Below, piece after piece: positions 15,481-15,717 of a stretch of 15,717 bases of DNA (positions within the stretch are counted from its first letter, which is position 1; each line of letters begins with the position of its first letter). Both the position numbers and the translations under genes were made by a program. The notes beneath the pieces are model-generated. The model did not search any database. It was not told the DNA's origin and was given only the letters and a program-made list of their open reading frames with translations. This stretch comes from Chloroflexota bacterium (GTDB taxonomy: Bacteria; Chloroflexota; Limnocylindria; QHBO01), in NCBI GenBank assembly GCA_019348395.1, contig JAHWJN010000014.1:1-15717 (forward strand), read 5' to 3'.

Positions 15481-15483
15481 GGG
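15472..15483. other. Breakpoint between pgi (+) and acyltransferase (-)
   Basis: CAGCTCGACGGG lies in both readings: Gln-Leu-Asp-Gly in pgi on the plus strand and Pro-Val-Glu-Leu in the acyltransferase on the minus strand. This short shared segment could be the microhomology where two unrelated pieces were joined in opposite orientation. Confidence 0.75.
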
Positions 15484-15717
15484 CTCCTGGAAGGCCGTGC
15501 GGATCTTGGTGGGCAGCGGGATCTCGGGCAGCATCGCCGGGCTCAGCCCCCACGGCGCCTGGAGCGCGATCGGAAACATCTTCAGCCGCGCGACCTTGTC
15601 GAGCTGCAGGGCGCGGGCCAGCCGCCGGCCCTTGAGCAGGACCGGCATCGAGTCCGGCCCGCCGACGGTCGCGATCGGGACGATCGGCACGCCCGCCTGG
15701 ATCGCCATGCGGATGAA
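15472..15717 (-). CDS. Lysophospholipid/diacylglycerol-type acyltransferase (PlsC-like), fragment
   Basis: 82 codons, open at both ends. The N-terminal part lies beyond the window. The visible part has the conserved C-terminal pattern FIRMAIQAGVPIVPIATVGG, then GRRLAR, then FPIALQAPWGLSP and LPLPTKIRTAFQEPVEL, as in PlsC-like acyltransferases of actinobacteria and Chloroflexota. The HX4D active site would lie upstream. The last recognisable residue (L, codon 15472-15474) is followed directly by the antisense of pgi, with no stop, so the gene is cut at the same point as pgi. Membrane-associated phospholipid or neutral-lipid acylation is the known role of the family. Confidence 0.75.

Overview
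This is a high-GC, gene-dense bacterial window with bacterial-style operons and both Shine-Dalgarno-led and apparently leaderless genes. The gene content would fit Chloroflexota (for example the Limnocylindria/Ellin6529-type soil and freshwater lineages) or, less likely, an actinobacterium: GT35 glucan phosphorylase with a DUF3417 N-terminus, NfeD-slipin pair, CxxC zinc-ribbon protein, adjacent tal and pgi, and PlsC-like acyltransferase. The taxonomic guess is inference from gene content and base composition only. No rRNA, tRNA, CRISPR array or insertion sequence was seen.

Layout. 2-574 (+) is the 3' end of an M23/LytM-type cell-wall endopeptidase with a coiled-coil lead-in. It converges on 579-2735 (-), an alpha-glucan (glycogen) phosphorylase. 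A 40-bp divergent promoter region separates that gene from 2776-4068 (+), a cysteine-desulfurase-like PLP enzyme. Next comes 4093-5589 (+), a helix-turn-helix plus coiled-coil protein with a very long acidic, proline-rich tail. It converges on 5597-7051 (-), a DAO-family FAD oxidoreductase. From 7153 everything points right except one small gene: a 54-aa DUF3096-like membrane protein, a nicotinamidase, a structured leader, a long-form NfeD protease and its slipin/SPFH partner. A 65-aa membrane protein (-) and a 112-aa double zinc-ribbon protein follow. A strong terminator and a 389-bp intergenic region with four copies of a dyad motif precede the sugar-phosphate operon tkt, tal, pgi.

Functionally, the glucan phosphorylase feeds glucose-1-phosphate into hexose phosphates, while transketolase, transaldolase and glucose-6-phosphate isomerase form the non-oxidative pentose-phosphate shuttle. 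Nicotinamidase salvages NAD. NfeD and slipin are a known membrane-quality-control pair.

The main oddities are three. (1) Five genes carry a TANNNT -10 element 6-8 nt before the start codon, which suggests leaderless mRNAs. (2) The four motif copies in front of tkt are spaced about 5, 6 and 5 helical turns apart. (3) At about 15472-15483 the pgi gene (+) switches without a stop codon into an antisense acyltransferase fragment (-). Both genes are broken there, so it is a rearrangement breakpoint or an assembly chimera. I did not find a convincing new defence or mobile system.
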